From Arachis hypogaea (lineage: Eukaryota > Streptophyta > Magnoliopsida > Fabales > Fabaceae), in assembly GCF_003086295.3 (NCBI RefSeq), contig NC_092054.1, positions 58,815,546 through 58,879,545 on the forward strand: 64,000 bases of DNA, written 5' to 3'. A model generated the notes under the pieces. It was not told where the DNA came from, did no database searches, and worked only from the letters and a program-made list of their open reading frames with translations. The translations under genes and the position numbers were made by a program. Of this stretch, positions 21,551 to 33,200 are shown piece by piece (position 1 is the first letter of the stretch; every line of letters begins with the position of its first letter).

Positions 21551-22339
21551 TCACAGATGTGTAGAGCTTTGTTGAGACCTCCCAACACCAAACTTAGAGT
21601 TTGGATATGGGGGTTTGACACCAAACTTAGAGTTTGGTTGTGGCCTCCCAACACCAAACTTAGAGTTTGACTGTGGGGGCTTTGGTTGACTCTGCTTTGA
21701 GAGAAGCTTTTTCTGCTTCCTCTCCATGGATGCAGAGAGAGATCCTTGAGTTGTAAACACAAGGTTGTCTTTATTTAATTGAAGGATCAATTCTCCTCTG
21801 TCCACATCAATCACAGCTCTTGCTGTGGCTAGGAAAGGTCTTCCTAGGATGATGGATTCATCCTCTTCCTTCCCAGTATCTAAGACTATGAAATCAGCAG
21901 GGATGTAAAGGCCTTCAACCTTTACTAACACGTCCTCTACTTGTCCATAAGCCTGTTTTCTTGAATTGTCTGCCATCTCTAATGAGATTTTAGCAGCTTG
22001 CACCTCGTAGATTCCCAGTTTCTCTATTACAGAGAGGGGCATGAGGTTTATCCCTGAACCAAGGTCACACAGAGCCTTAAAGATCATGGTGCCTATGATA
22101 CAAGGTATTATGAACTTTCCAGGATCCTGTCTCTTCTGAGGCAATGTCAGTTGATCCAGATCACTTAGTTCATTGGTGAACAAGGGAGGTTCATATTCCC
22201 AAGTTTCAATGCCAAATAATTTGGCATTCAGCTTCATGATTGCACCAAGGAACTTGGCAGCTTGCTCTTCAGTAACATCCTCATTCTCTTCAGAAGAGGA
22301 ATACTCATCAGAGCTCATGAAGGGCATAAGGAGGTTCAA
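21551..22339 (-). CDS. Retroviral-type aspartic protease region of Element 5
   Basis: A 262-codon open frame. The protease-like domain has the active-site region CDLGSGINLMPLSV (aspartate near residue 92) and a distal IILGRPFLATARAVID motif, typical of Athila-type proteases in which DLG replaces the usual D-S/T-G. It is probably the continuation of gag in a single gag-protease frame, separated now by a frameshift near 22388. The C-terminus carries three copies of NSKFGV, encoded by CCAAACTTAGAGTTTGG repeats. No RT follows. Confidence 0.75.
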   Translation of the reverse strand: MNLLMPFMSSDEYSSSEENEDVTEEQAAKFLGAIMKLNAKLFGIETWEYEPPLFTNELSDLDQLTLPQKRQDPGKFIIPCIIGTMIFKALCDLGSGINLMPLSVIEKLGIYEVQAAKISLEMADNSRKQAYGQVEDVLVKVEGLYIPADFIVLDTGKEEDESIILGRPFLATARAVIDVDRGELILQLNKDNLVFTTQGSLSASMERKQKKLLSKQSQPKPPQSNSKFGVGRPQPNSKFGVKPPYPNSKFGVGRSQQSSTHL

Positions 22340-22385
22340 TGGAATCTCTATGGTCTCTAGATGAGCCTTAGAGTCCTTTGGTTCC

Positions 22386-23879
22386 TCAGAGGAAAGCTTC
22401 CTTATTAATCACTGAACGTCCCAGGAGGTCTTCCTCCTTGGGATTCACATCCTCTCCTTCCCTTGCAGGTTCGGCCATGGTGCTTATGTCAATGGCCTTG
22501 CACTCCCCTTTTGGGTTCTCTTCTGTATTGCTTGGGAGAGTACTAGGAGGGATTTCAGTGATCCTCTTACTCAGCTGGCCCACTTGTGCTTCCAAATTTC
22601 TAATGGAAGACCTTGTTTCATTCATGAAACTTACAGTGGCCTTGGACAGATCAGAGACTAAGTTTGCCAAATTAGAGGTATTTTGTTCAGAATTCTCTGT
22701 CTGTTGCTGAGTGGATGATGGAAAAGGCTTGCTATTGCTAAACCTGTTTCTTCCACCATTATTAAAGCCTTGTTGAGGCCTTTGATCCTTCCATGAGAGA
22801 TTTGGATGATTTCTCCATGATGGATTATAGGTGTTTCCATAAGGTTCACCCATGTAATTTACCTCTGCTATTGCAGGGTTTTCAGGATCATAAGCTTCTT
22901 CTTCAGAAGATGCCTCTTGAGTACTGTTGGATGCAGCTTGCATTCCATTCAGACTCTGAGAAATCATATTGACTTGCTGAGTCAATATTTTGTTCTGAGC
23001 CAATATGGCATTCAGAGTATCAACTTCAAGAACTCCCTTCTTCATAGGCGTCCCATTACTCACAGGATTCCTCTCAGAAGTGTACATAAACTGGTTATTG
23101 GCAACCATGTCGATGAGTTCTTGAGCTTCTGTAGGCGTTTTCTTTAGGTGAATGGATCCACCTGCAGAAGTGTCCAATGACATCTTTGATAGCTTAGATA
23201 AACCATCATAGAATATATCCAGGATGGTCCATTCTGAAAGCATGTCAGAAGGACACTTTTTGGTCAACTATTTGTATCTTTCCCAAGCTTCATAGAGGGA
23301 TTCACCATCTTTTTGTTTGAAGGTTTGAACATCCACTCTAAGCTTGCTCAGCTTTTGAGGAGGAAAGAACTTGGCTAAGAAAGCCGTGACCAGCTTATCC
23401 CAAGAGTTCAGGCTGTCTTTGGGTTGAGAGTCCAACCACACTCTAGCTCTGTCTCTTACAGCAAAAGGGAAAAGCATGAGCCTGTAGACTTCAGGATCTA
23501 CTCCATTAGTCTTAACAGTATCACATATCTGCGAGAATTCAGTTAAGAACTGAAAAGGATCTTCAGATGGAAGTCTATGAAACTTGCAGTTCTGCTGCAT
23601 CAGAGAAACTAATTGAGGTTTCAGCTCAAAGTTGTTTGCTCCAATGGCAGGAATGGAGATGCTTCTTCCATGTAAATTAGAATTTGGTGCAGTAAAGTCA
23701 CCAAGCATTCTCCTTGCATTGTTGTTGGGTTCGGCTACCATCTCCTTTACTTGTTCGAAATTTTCAATCAAGTTGTCTCTGGATTGTTGTAATTTAGCTT
23801 CTCTTAATTTCCTCTTCAGAGTCTTTTCAGGTTCTGGATCAGCTTCAACAAGAATGCCTTTTTCTCTGTCCCTGCTCAT
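22386..23879 (-). pseudogene. Gag of Element 5, one in-frame stop
   Basis: It starts MSRDREKG at 23879. The central gag domain (NNFELKPQLVSLMQQN, then FPFAVRDRARVWLDSQP) spans about residues 85-160. A single TAG at 23270-23268 interrupts the frame after WERYK, and it then continues in frame (KKCPSDMLSEW) to 22386. The second half includes a Gly/Asn/Gln-rich linker and a helical QVGQLSKRI segment. Gag forms particles; non-autonomous elements of this kind often keep it. Only one substitution separates it from an open frame. Confidence 0.82.
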
Positions 23880-25675
23880 AAGAAAGAGGAGAGAAAAAGA
23901 AAAGAAGAGGAATCCTCTATGTCACAGTAAAGAGGTTCCTTATTGTTAGTAGAAGAAAAGAAGAAGAGAAAAATCTGAACTCATAAAAAGAGAGAGAGGG
24001 TTCGGATTTTTAGTGGGTGAGGGAGAGATGTTAGTAGATGAATAAATAAATAGAATAAGATGAGAGAGGGGAAATTTCGAAAATAATTTTTGAAAAAGAG
24101 TTAGTGATTTTTGAAAATAGTTTTTGAAAAAGGTTAGTAGTTTTTTTTTTCGAAAATTCAAAATAAAAATAAAATAATTAGTTAATTAAAAAGAAATTTT
24201 TGAAAAAGGGGGAAGATATTTTCGAAAATAGAGAGAGAGTTAGTTAGGTGGTTTTGAAAAAGGTAAGAAACAAACAAAAAGTTAGTTAGTTAGTTGAAAC
24301 AAATTTTGAAAAGATAAGAAGTTAGGAAGTTAGAAAAGATATTTTGAAATCAAATTTTTGAAAAAGATAAGATAAGAAGATATTTTTGAAAAGATATTAT
24401 TGAAATTAGTTTTTGAAAAAGATTTGATTTTTAAAATCACAATTAATGACTTGATTCACAAGAAATCACAAGATATGATTCTAAAACTTAAAGTTTGAAT
24501 CTTTCTTAACAAGCAAGTAACAAACTTGAAATTTTTGAATCAAAACATTAATTGTTATTATTATTTTCGAAAATTTGATGTAAAATTAAGAAAAAGATTT
24601 TTGAAAAATATTTTTGAAATTTTCGAAAATAACTAAGAAAAATGAAAAAGATTTGATTTTTGAAAAAGATTTTGAAAAAGATAGGATTTTTAAAATGAAA
24701 ATTTGATTTGACTCATAAAAACAACTTGATTTTAAAAATTTTTGAAAAAGTCAAATCTAATTTTTGAATTTATGAGAGAGAAAAAAAAAGGGAAAGATAT
24801 TTTTTTATTTTTGAATTTTTATGATGAGAGAGAAAAACAAGAAAAATGATGCAATGCATGAAAGTTATGGATCAAAACAATGAATGCATGCAAGAATGCT
24901 ATGAATGTCAAGATGAACACCAAGAACACTATGAAGATCATGATGAACATCAAGAACACATATTTGAAAAATTTTTTATGCAAAGAAAACATGCAAGACA
25001 CCAAACTTAGAATTCTTTAATGCTTAGACACAAAGAATTCAAGAATGCATATGAAAAACAAGAAAAGACACAAAACATGCAAATGCAAAGATCAAATAAG
25101 AAGACTTACCCAAGAACAACTTGAAGATCATGAAGAACACTATGAATGCATGAGAGTTTTCGAAAAATGCAAGATGCACATGCAATTGACACCAAACTTA
25201 TAACATGACACATGACTCAAACAAGAAACACAAAAAATATTTTTGATTTTTATGATTTTCTAATTTTTTTGGATTTTTATTTTATGTTTTTCGAAAATTA
25301 TTTAGAAAAGAGAAAAATAAGGATTCAAAATTTTTAATATGAATTCCAGGAATCTTATGCTCTAAAGCTCCAATCAAAGGGTCAGGCATGGCTTAATAGC
25401 CAGCCAAGCTTTAGTATGTAACTCAGACATGACACGTCTAACATGCCCTATAGTCGTATTAGACATGGCTTTACAGCCAGCCATGCTTCATGAAACACTA
25501 GAATTCATTCTTTAAAAATTCTGAAGAAAATTACATTTTTGAAAACACATTTTTTTTTCGAAAAACAAAAGAAAAATTTTTGAAAGATTTTTGAAAAATT
25601 TTTGAAAACAAAACAAAAAGAAAGTTACCTAATCTGAGCAACAGGATGAACCGTTAGTTGTCCAAACTCAAACAA
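23880..25675 (-). other. Untranslated leader of Element 5
   Basis: An AT-rich region between primer site and gag, with many TTTTGAAAA and TTTCGAAAA repeats (24060-24800). Two copies of ACACCAAACTTA occur at 25000 and 25190, and a GGCATGGC...CAGCC block lies near 25385-25490. No gene is seen. Confidence 0.6.
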
Positions 25676-25693
25676 TCCCCGGCAACGGCGTCA
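25676..25693 (-). promoter_or_regulatory. Primer-binding site for tRNA-Asp (Element 5)
   Basis: The + strand TCCCCGGCAACGGCGTCA matches the 3' end of plant tRNA-Asp (ending CGGCGCCA) except for one base. It lies six bases from the LTR boundary at 25700, which confirms reverse orientation. Confidence 0.85.
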
Positions 25694-25699
25694 AAAACT

Positions 25700-27421
25700 T
25701 GGTGCGCAGAAATTGTGATTACACTTTAATTATGTAAAATTCATCGCTCTTTCTTTCCCTGGTAATGCCGCCAAAAACATGATGCCAATACCATGGTTCA
25801 CAACTTCTTACAACTAACCAGCAAGTGCACTGGGTCGTCCAAGTAATACCTTACGTGAGTAAGGGTCGAATCCCACAGAGATTGTTGGTATGAAGCAAGC
25901 TATGGTCACCTTGTAAATCTCAGTCAGGCGGATATAAAATAGTGATGGAGTTTTCGAAATTAAATAATAAAAGAGGGATAGAAATACTTATGTAATTCAT
26001 TGGTGAGAATTTCAGATAAGCGAATAGAGATGCTTTCGTTCCTCTGAACCTCTGCTTTCCTGCTATCTTCATCCAATCAGTCTTACTCCTTTCCATGGCT
26101 GGCTTTATGTAATGCATCACCATTGTCAATGGCTACTTTCGGTCTTCTCTCGGGAAAATGATCCAAATGCCCTGTCACGGCACGGCTAATCGTCTGGAGG
26201 CATCACCCTTGTCAATGGTTTACATCCTATCCTTTCAGTGAAAATGGTCAACGCACCCTGTCACGGCACGGCTATTCATCTGTCGGTTCTCGATCATGCT
26301 GGAATAGGATTTACTATCCTTTTGCGTTCTGTCACTACGCCCAGCAATCGCGAGTTTGAAGCTCGTCACAGTCATTCAATAATTGAATCCTACTCGGAAT
26401 ACCACAGACAAGGTTTAGACCTTCCGGATTCTCTTGAATGCCGCCATCATTCTAGCTTACACCACGAAGATTCTGATTAAGAGATCTAAGAGATACTCAT
26501 TCAGTCGAAGGTAGAACGGAAGTGGTTGTCAGGCACGCGTTCATAGGGAATGATGATGATTGTCACGTTCATCACATTCAGGTTGAAGAGCGAATGAATA
26601 TCATAGAAGCGAAATAAGATGAATTGAATAGAAAATAGTAGTACTTTGCATTAATCTTTGAGGAACAGCATAGCTCCACACCTTAATCTATGGAGTGTAG
26701 AAACTCTATCGTTAAAAATACATAAGTGAAAGGTCCAGGCATAGCCGAATGGCCAGCCCCTCTGATCTAAGAACCAGGCGTCCAAAGATGTCTAATACAA
26801 TAGTAAAAGGTCCTATTTATAATAAACTAGTCACTAGGGTTTACAGAAATAAGTAATTGATGCATAAATCCACTTCCAGGGCCCACTTGGTGTGTGCTTG
26901 GGCTGAGCTTGAGTGTTGCACGTGTAGAGGTCCTTCTTGGAGTTGAACGCCAGTATTTGTGCCAGTTTGGGCGTTCAACTCTGGTTTTGGATCCTTTTCT
27001 GGCGCTGGACGCCAGAATTGGGCAGAGAGCTGGCGTTGAACGCCAGTTGGCGTCATCTATTCTTAGCCAAAGTGTGGACTATTATATATTGATGGAAAGC
27101 CCTGGATGTCTACTTTCCAACGAAATTGGAAGCGCGCCATTTCGAGTTCTGTAGCTCTAGAAAATCCACTTTGAGTGCAGGGAGGTCAGAATCCAACAGC
27201 ATCAGCAGTCCTTCTTCAACCTCTGAATCTGATTTTTGCTCAAGTCCCTCAATTTCAGTCAGAAAATACCTGAAATCACAGAAAAACACACAAACTCATA
27301 GTAAAGTCCAGAAATGTGAATTTAACATAAAAACTAATGAAAACATCGCTAAAAGTAACTAGATCCTACTAAAAACATACTAAACACAATGCCAAAAAGC
27401 GTATAAATTATCCGCTCATCA
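25700..27421 (-). repeat. Right (5') LTR of Element 5
   Basis: It has 1722 bases and is full length relative to the left LTR (no 31-base deletion). It starts TGGTGCGCAG and ends CTCATCA. The TATA region in the element's sense lies near 26815-26825. Confidence 0.92.
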
Positions 27422-27426
27422 AACTG

Positions 27427-28746
27427 CAAGGAAGTATGTTCTTATTATTGGCTATAAAGGTTGTAATTGGGGTTTAGAAGGTGAGAAGCAAGTGATTTGA
27501 ATGACAAGTAGAGTAAATGGCAATTAAAATAAATAAATACTATAAAGCAAACTTCTAGCAAGGTAAGAGAAATTGGAAGTCCAACTTAGTTATCTCTCTC
27601 AACAATAATGAAAGTTGAATCTAAATTCCACTTAGTTAACCTTTACTAAAGTAAAGGAAAGTCAAGGGACTAATTAGTTTGACCTTCGAATCCTTTTTAT
27701 TTCCTAAGAAAAAGTTGGGGTTATTGAAGTTCAGTTCAATTAGCAAGATAACGATTATCAATTATGCTGAGTTTAATAATGTTGAGTTACTGATTTCTTA
27801 ACCAAGACCAAAAGGGAAAAAGTAAATTGTTGGAATAAAAATATCCTTAGATAGAAAGCAATGATAACACAAATTAAGGAGAAAGCAATCAATAACTAAA
27901 ATACCTCAAATAATCATTAATTCAAATCATAACATGGGAAGGATTCATAAGTCAAGTTGGCAACATTTATAGGTAAGAATAAAAGCATTGAAGTAAATAT
28001 TAAACCTGGATCGAGAGTCACTCTTACAAACTAAGAGAAGTCCTAAATCCTAATCCTAATCCTAAGAGAGAGAGAGGAGAGAACCTCTCTCAAACTAAAT
28101 CTAAATCATGGAAAGTGAAAATTGGCGAGCTCTCTCTGAATGGATGCGTTTCCCCACTTTGTAACCTCTGGTCTATGCCTTCTGCACTTGGATTTGGGCC
28201 AAAAAGGGCTTCAGAATTCGCTATGAGCGTTTTCTACAATTTCTGGTGTGTGGCCTCTGTCACGCGTCCGCGTGGGTCACGCGGTCGCGTCATTCAGAGC
28301 ATTTCTTTGCCACGGGGTCGCGTCAGTCATGCAACCGCGTCATGTGCGTTTTGCTTAAGGCGCGTGGTCGCGTCAGTCATGCGGCCGCGTCGCTGCTGAT
28401 TCGCACTTGGCACGCGATCACTTCGTCCATGCAATCGCGTGGATGCCAGTTTCTTCAGAAGCTCCGTTTTGTGCTTTCTTTCCATTTTTGTATGTTTCCT
28501 TTTCCATCCTTTAAGTCATTCTGCCTTAGAAAATCTGAAACTACTCAACACACTAATCACGGCATCGAATGGAAATAAAGGTAATTAAAATAATTAATAT
28601 TAAAGCTTAAGAAACATGTTTTTCACATACATCACATAATAAGGAAGGGAAAGTAAAACCATGCAATTAATATGAATAAGTGGGTGAAGGATTGAATAAA
28701 TCACTCAAACTAAGCACAAAATAACTCATGAAATATGGGTTTATCA
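27427..28746 (-). repeat. Left (3') LTR of Element 4, second part
   Basis: It resumes with CAAGGAAGTATGTTC directly after Element 5's TSD and ends GGTTTATCA at 28746. It is almost the same as 42051-43365; by eye the two differ at about two positions per hundred. A CGCGTCCGCGTGGGTCACGC-type palindromic cluster lies at about 28258-28445. Confidence 0.9.
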
Positions 28747-28976
28747 ACCTCCCCACACTTAAACAATAGCATGTCCTCATGCTAAATCCAAGGTAAAGAA
28801 TAAGGTAAGGTTAAAGTGGTGGAATGTTATGCAATGCAACTTATTCTAAATGCATCTACCTAATTTGATGGGCAGTAAGGCTAATTTGATGATGTTCTCG
28901 AAAGTGATAAGATCCAAACGTAAGAACTCCTGGTGGCTATGGATTTAGAGATTGCAAAAAAAAAAAAAAAAAAAAA
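28747..28976 (-). other. 3' end of Element 4 interior with polypurine tract and poly(A)
   Basis: The minus strand reads GTGTGGGGAGGT directly before the LTR (28758-28747), a good polypurine tract for plus-strand priming. The next 200 bases are noncoding and end in a run of 22 A at 28956-28977, where the pararetrovirus begins. Confidence 0.7.
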
Positions 28977-29057
28977 GAGTTAAGACCCCAGATCCAAAAA
29001 TTTGAGTGATAGTTTAGTGATAATGTTTATGTTCTTTCTGAACCAAAGGAGGGCAAT

Positions 29058-29071
29058 GATATCAGATTTTA
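29058..29071 (+). promoter_or_regulatory. Possible degenerate tRNA-Met primer site of the pararetrovirus
   Basis: TGATATCAGATTTT matches the consensus TGGTATCAGAGC at nine of its first ten bases and then diverges. It lies eight bases before the movement protein ATG. Caulimovirids prime minus-strand synthesis from initiator tRNA-Met, so the position is plausible, but the mismatched tail leaves doubt. Confidence 0.35.
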
Positions 29072-29078
29072 TGAAAAT

Positions 29079-30272
29079 ATGTCTAAACTCTTCCGTTCTC
29101 TTTCTAGACGACTTTCTTTTTCTTCTCCGTCTTCCTCCTCCACCTCTCCAATCCATTCTTCCTCCAATCCCCTTACTGAGAAAGTGGCTAGGCCTGATGA
29201 ACTTTCTCCCAAACACAATATCTTTGAAGAAGAAGTTTGCTTCGAAGATATCAATCAAGCCATTGATAACTGGGAGATACCCAAAATCCCCCAAGATGAG
29301 CTTTATGTCCCTGACGACAACAAAAGAAAATCAGACTATATCATCAAGACCGCTGAGAATAATATTCCTCTGGGACCAGATTCTGGTGAGGAATTCCATC
29401 TCTTAACCAAAGCATCTGTCAGAGAACATGCCCGTCACTACAGATATCTTCACATAGGATGTGTCCAGGTTGCAGTCAAACCTCTCATCAGAGAAGGCTT
29501 GAATGCTTCCATCCTTATGTGTCTTAGAGATATTAGACACAATGATTTCCAAGACTCCCTTATCGGAACAGTTGAAACAAGTCTCGGACATGGTCCAGTT
29601 TATTTCAACTGTTTTCCAAACAAAACAGTCAGCCTGTTAGATACCAACATCCTTGATTCTCTCTTCCTAAACATCCGAATTCATGGTCTTAACATGAAGG
29701 AAGGATCCATTCCAGCCGCTTTAATCTATAGGATTCAATACAAGGTCATGAACACCTGTAATTCTAGGGTCCTTCTTAAATCCCAAGATCGTGAAACTAC
29801 TTTGTTTGTCACCGATATGACAAAGGCCAACGTCATGATTCCGAGGCTCATAAGGTGGGATGAAATTGATCTCCCCCAGTCATGGTCTATTGATAGAGCT
29901 ATCCCTACACAACCTAGACAAGCACCTCTCCTAAGAGAAATAAAACAGGATGAATCCGGGAAAGTAGAAATTTTCTTCGATAGAAGAAACTCTTTTTCCT
30001 CCAGATCAGAAGCAGGGACATCTAATGATTTTGCTTCAGCAAGAAGGTCTTTTTCTGTAACTTCTCAATCTCAGTTTTCAAAATTTTCAAAACCCGTACA
30101 TTCTGAAATCAATATTTCGGGATTACAAAATAATTCAAATATTTCCCAACCAGTTTATCAAACCGATGATAAGCATTCAGATGATGATATTGAGATAGAA
30201 TCTTCCATTCAATCTCCAACATACTCATCTATGCATGGTGCTCAATATTCTTCTGTGAATAATGCCCAATGA
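29079..30272 (+). CDS. Pararetrovirus movement protein (30K superfamily)
   Basis: An intact 397-codon frame. The N-terminus is serine-rich and basic (about residues 1-35). The core (about 100-270) shows the 30K-type fold signature of caulimovirid movement proteins. YLHIGCVQVAVKPL is followed by CLRDIRHNDFQDSLIG with the conserved aspartate at residue 151, then GPVYFNCFPNKTVSL. The protein family enlarges plasmodesmata for cell-to-cell spread. The C-terminal 100 residues are serine-rich and poorly conserved. Its stop overlaps the next start as ATGA (30269-30272), suggesting termination-reinitiation. A separate movement protein gene differs from badnavirus-type genomes, where it is fused to the capsid polyprotein. 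Confidence 0.88.
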   Translation: MSKLFRSLSRRLSFSSPSSSSTSPIHSSSNPLTEKVARPDELSPKHNIFEEEVCFEDINQAIDNWEIPKIPQDELYVPDDNKRKSDYIIKTAENNIPLGPDSGEEFHLLTKASVREHARHYRYLHIGCVQVAVKPLIREGLNASILMCLRDIRHNDFQDSLIGTVETSLGHGPVYFNCFPNKTVSLLDTNILDSLFLNIRIHGLNMKEGSIPAALIYRIQYKVMNTCNSRVLLKSQDRETTLFVTDMTKANVMIPRLIRWDEIDLPQSWSIDRAIPTQPRQAPLLREIKQDESGKVEIFFDRRNSFSSRSEAGTSNDFASARRSFSVTSQSQFSKFSKPVHSEINISGLQNNSNISQPVYQTDDKHSDDDIEIESSIQSPTYSSMHGAQYSSVNNAQ

Positions 30273-33200
30273 GTAGCACAGAATTTATTATAGATAGGGA
30301 AGCATTACGTAAAAACCTTGAATCTGAGGAATATGACCTCCATAGAGAATGGTATTTACGTACGCACACAGCTACTCAAATTGCATCATTCAAAGAAAAA
30401 TATTACAGTTTTCTAAAAGAGGTTGAGATGCATATTCCTTTCTTTGAATGGTTTCATGCTTATTCCATCAAAAACAATCTGGTTTATCCTTTCAAAAACA
30501 AAGAAAACTTGCTTTCAGCAAATGTTATTTCAACTTGGAAAGTTAAAGATGGGAATTTAGTTAGATCTGAGTTTCCTCCAAAAGGACCTTTTGTTATTTC
30601 AAGCACAGAAGGACATAACCCTGTTATGGCTTCTCCTTTTAAAACAAAAAATATTGATGAAGCTGTCGCCCCAAAAGATATTAAAAACCTTATTGAACAA
30701 TCTAATTACACCAATAGGTTTTTACAATGTCTGGGTGACAACCTTTCATCTTTGGGATCTACTTTTTCTTTCAAAAATGCTTCTAACGCCACTACTTCTA
30801 AAAGTATTGAAAAACCCCTTTTTAAACCTTTTAAAATGAGTAGTAAAGCGAAGCAAAATCTTAAAACTTCCATTTTAAAACAACAATCCGGTGATTCAGA
30901 AGTTATTCAAAAAATTGACCAACTTTTAAACCGTTTCTCTACCGCCCCTGAAACTCCAAACTCTGGTGAGTCTACTTCTCGTATTCAAACACGCTCATCC
31001 AAAGCCGTTAATGCCCTTTGTCATGAGTCTAACGACTCCTCCTCCGAAGAAAGTGATGGTTCCTACAAATCATCCCTCAAAATCAGCCCTATTTTGACAA
31101 ACTCCCTAACCAAGTGGAAAGGTTTAACCAAATCCTCTACGTACGGTTACAATCGTGTTTCCGCTCCCGACCTAGCCCTCGAAGAAAGAGAACTAGGTTT
31201 TGTCAGCTTCAATGCCAATAATATCTATGAATGGAACATAGATGGTAAAACTGAATATAACATCATGAGTATGCTTCAGCATATGACTATGGTAGGCACA
31301 GCCTATCAAGCTGCCCATGAAACTTCTGAAGAAGCAATAGCCAATGTTATTGTTTCTGGTTTCAGTGGCCAACTCAAAGGATGGTGGGATAACTACCTTT
31401 CGGATAACCAAAAACACTCAATCTTCTCTGCCATAAAAGTCAATGATCAGAACGAACCGATCATTGGTGATGATGGGGAACCCATCCCCGATGCTGTTAA
31501 TACCCTAATATTTACCATAGCAAGCCATTTCATTGGTGATCCATCTCTCTGGAAAGATCGTTCGGCTGAACTACTTTCCAATCTCAGATGCAAAACTTTG
31601 TCTGATTTCCGGTGGTATAAAGACACCTTTCTTACCAGGGTTTACACCAGAGAAGATAGTCAACAACCTTTTTGGAAAGAAAAGTTCCTTGCTGGACTCC
31701 CAAAATCTCTTGGAGATAAAGTAAGGGACAAAATACGTAGCTTAACCCCGGATGGGATAATACCCTATGACGAGTTAAGTTATGGTCAGCTAGTTTCTTT
31801 TATCCAGAAGGTTGCTCTAAAGATTTGTCAAGATGACAAAATCCAAAGACAACTTGCTCGAGAAAAAACCCAAAATCGTATTGATCTGGGAACTTTCTGT
31901 GAACAATTCGGTCTTCCTGCTTGTCATCCAAAAAAATCCAAAAGACCATCCAATCGAAAAGTTTTTATTAAACCTAATCCTGAAAAGAATTTCAGAAGGT
32001 CTAGAAGAGGTTTTCAAAACCCTAAAAATGAAAAGAATTTCCAAAAAAATTTTCAAAATAACCCACAAAAGAACCCCATTATTTGCTATACATGTAAGAA
32101 ACCTGGACATATTAGCAAATACTGCCGGTTAAAAAGAAAGATTAATAATCTAAACCTTGATCCTCTGATTGAGGAACAGATTAATAATCTGATGTTAGAA
32201 AGTTCAGAAAATGATTCTGACCAAGAATCTTCGGATGATATCAATAACATCGAATTAGATGACATTGAATCATCCTCAGATTCAGATGTCAAGCAAATTG
32301 GTGTTTTATCCAAAGATCAAGATCTCCTATTTGATGCTATTGAGGCTATTGACAATCCTGAACAAAAGAAAGACTTTCTTTTGAAACTAAAAAAATCTCT
32401 ACAAAAGGAGAAAAAACCCAAAAATCTGGTCCTTAGCAATAAATATGATGTTAAACCTATTTTCAAAAAATTAGAAAAACAAGTTATTCGTCCCATAACT
32501 ATTCAGGACCTCCAATCTGAGGTCAACAATCTCAAAAGAGAAATCCAGGAAATTAGGAGACATCAAGACAATCATCAACTTATTCTCTCCCAATTAATGC
32601 AAGTGGGAGAATCTGGTGATGAACTTGATCAAACAGAGTGTTCTAAGGAACAAGAAAATAAAATCTCTGACGACAACGAGGGAAAAAAAATTCTGAGAAT
32701 AATCAATGTATTCTCTTTTATGAAGCATCGTGTTCATATCCGAATTGTCGTTAAAGATTTTGTTTTTGACACCATTGCACTCTTTGACTCAGGTGCAGAT
32801 TCAAACTGTATTAAGGAAGGTTTGGTCCCCACAAAATATTTCGAAAAAACTACTGAACGCCTTAGCTCAATAACAGGAGAAAGGCTAAGTGTCAATTTCA
32901 AACTAACAGATGTTTTTATTGAAAAGGGTAATATCAGGATTCCCACTGAATTTATTATTGCAAAAGATATCAAAAATGATGTGGTCTTGGGGACACCTTT
33001 CATAATCCTTTTGTTTCCTTATCTGGCAGACTTTCCAGGGCATACCTCTTTTGTTCAGGGACAAGTAACCTTCTTTGAGTTCCTGGATTCACCAAAACAA
33101 AAATCTTTAAATCTAATTGAATCCAAGACTAGACAGATTTGTTTCTTAAAAGAAGAAATCTCTTTTAAAACCCTTGAATCTCAACTCTCCCAACCAAAGA

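Larger units (their letters stand above)
17522..27421 (-). mobile_element. Element 5: FIDEL-like non-autonomous retrotransposon (gag-protease, no pol)
   Basis: A complete element in reverse orientation. The + strand starts TGGTGCGCAG and ends CCGCTCATCA, with the 5-base TSD AACTG at 17517-17521 and 27422-27426. LTRs are 17522-19212 and 25700-27421. The primer site is at 25676-25693. Gag, a protease-like domain, palindromic repeats and an env-like remnant follow in the element's sense. RT, RNase H and integrase are absent, so it must use enzymes of a related autonomous element such as Element 1. This fits the FIDEL/Feral relationship described in peanut, though I assign it by structure only. 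Confidence 0.9.

Noticed and set aside
28036..28060. CCTAATCCTAATCCTAA resembling a telomere repeat
   Set aside because: The plant telomere unit is CCCTAAA. This unit is different, only three copies long, and repeated identically in both Element 4 LTRs.
28956..28977. Run of 22 A at the left edge of the pararetrovirus, possibly a retroposon poly(A) tail
   Set aside because: It lies before the 5' end of the virus in its own orientation, where a tail would not be. On the minus strand it is a T run within Element 4. No LINE or SINE body is adjacent.
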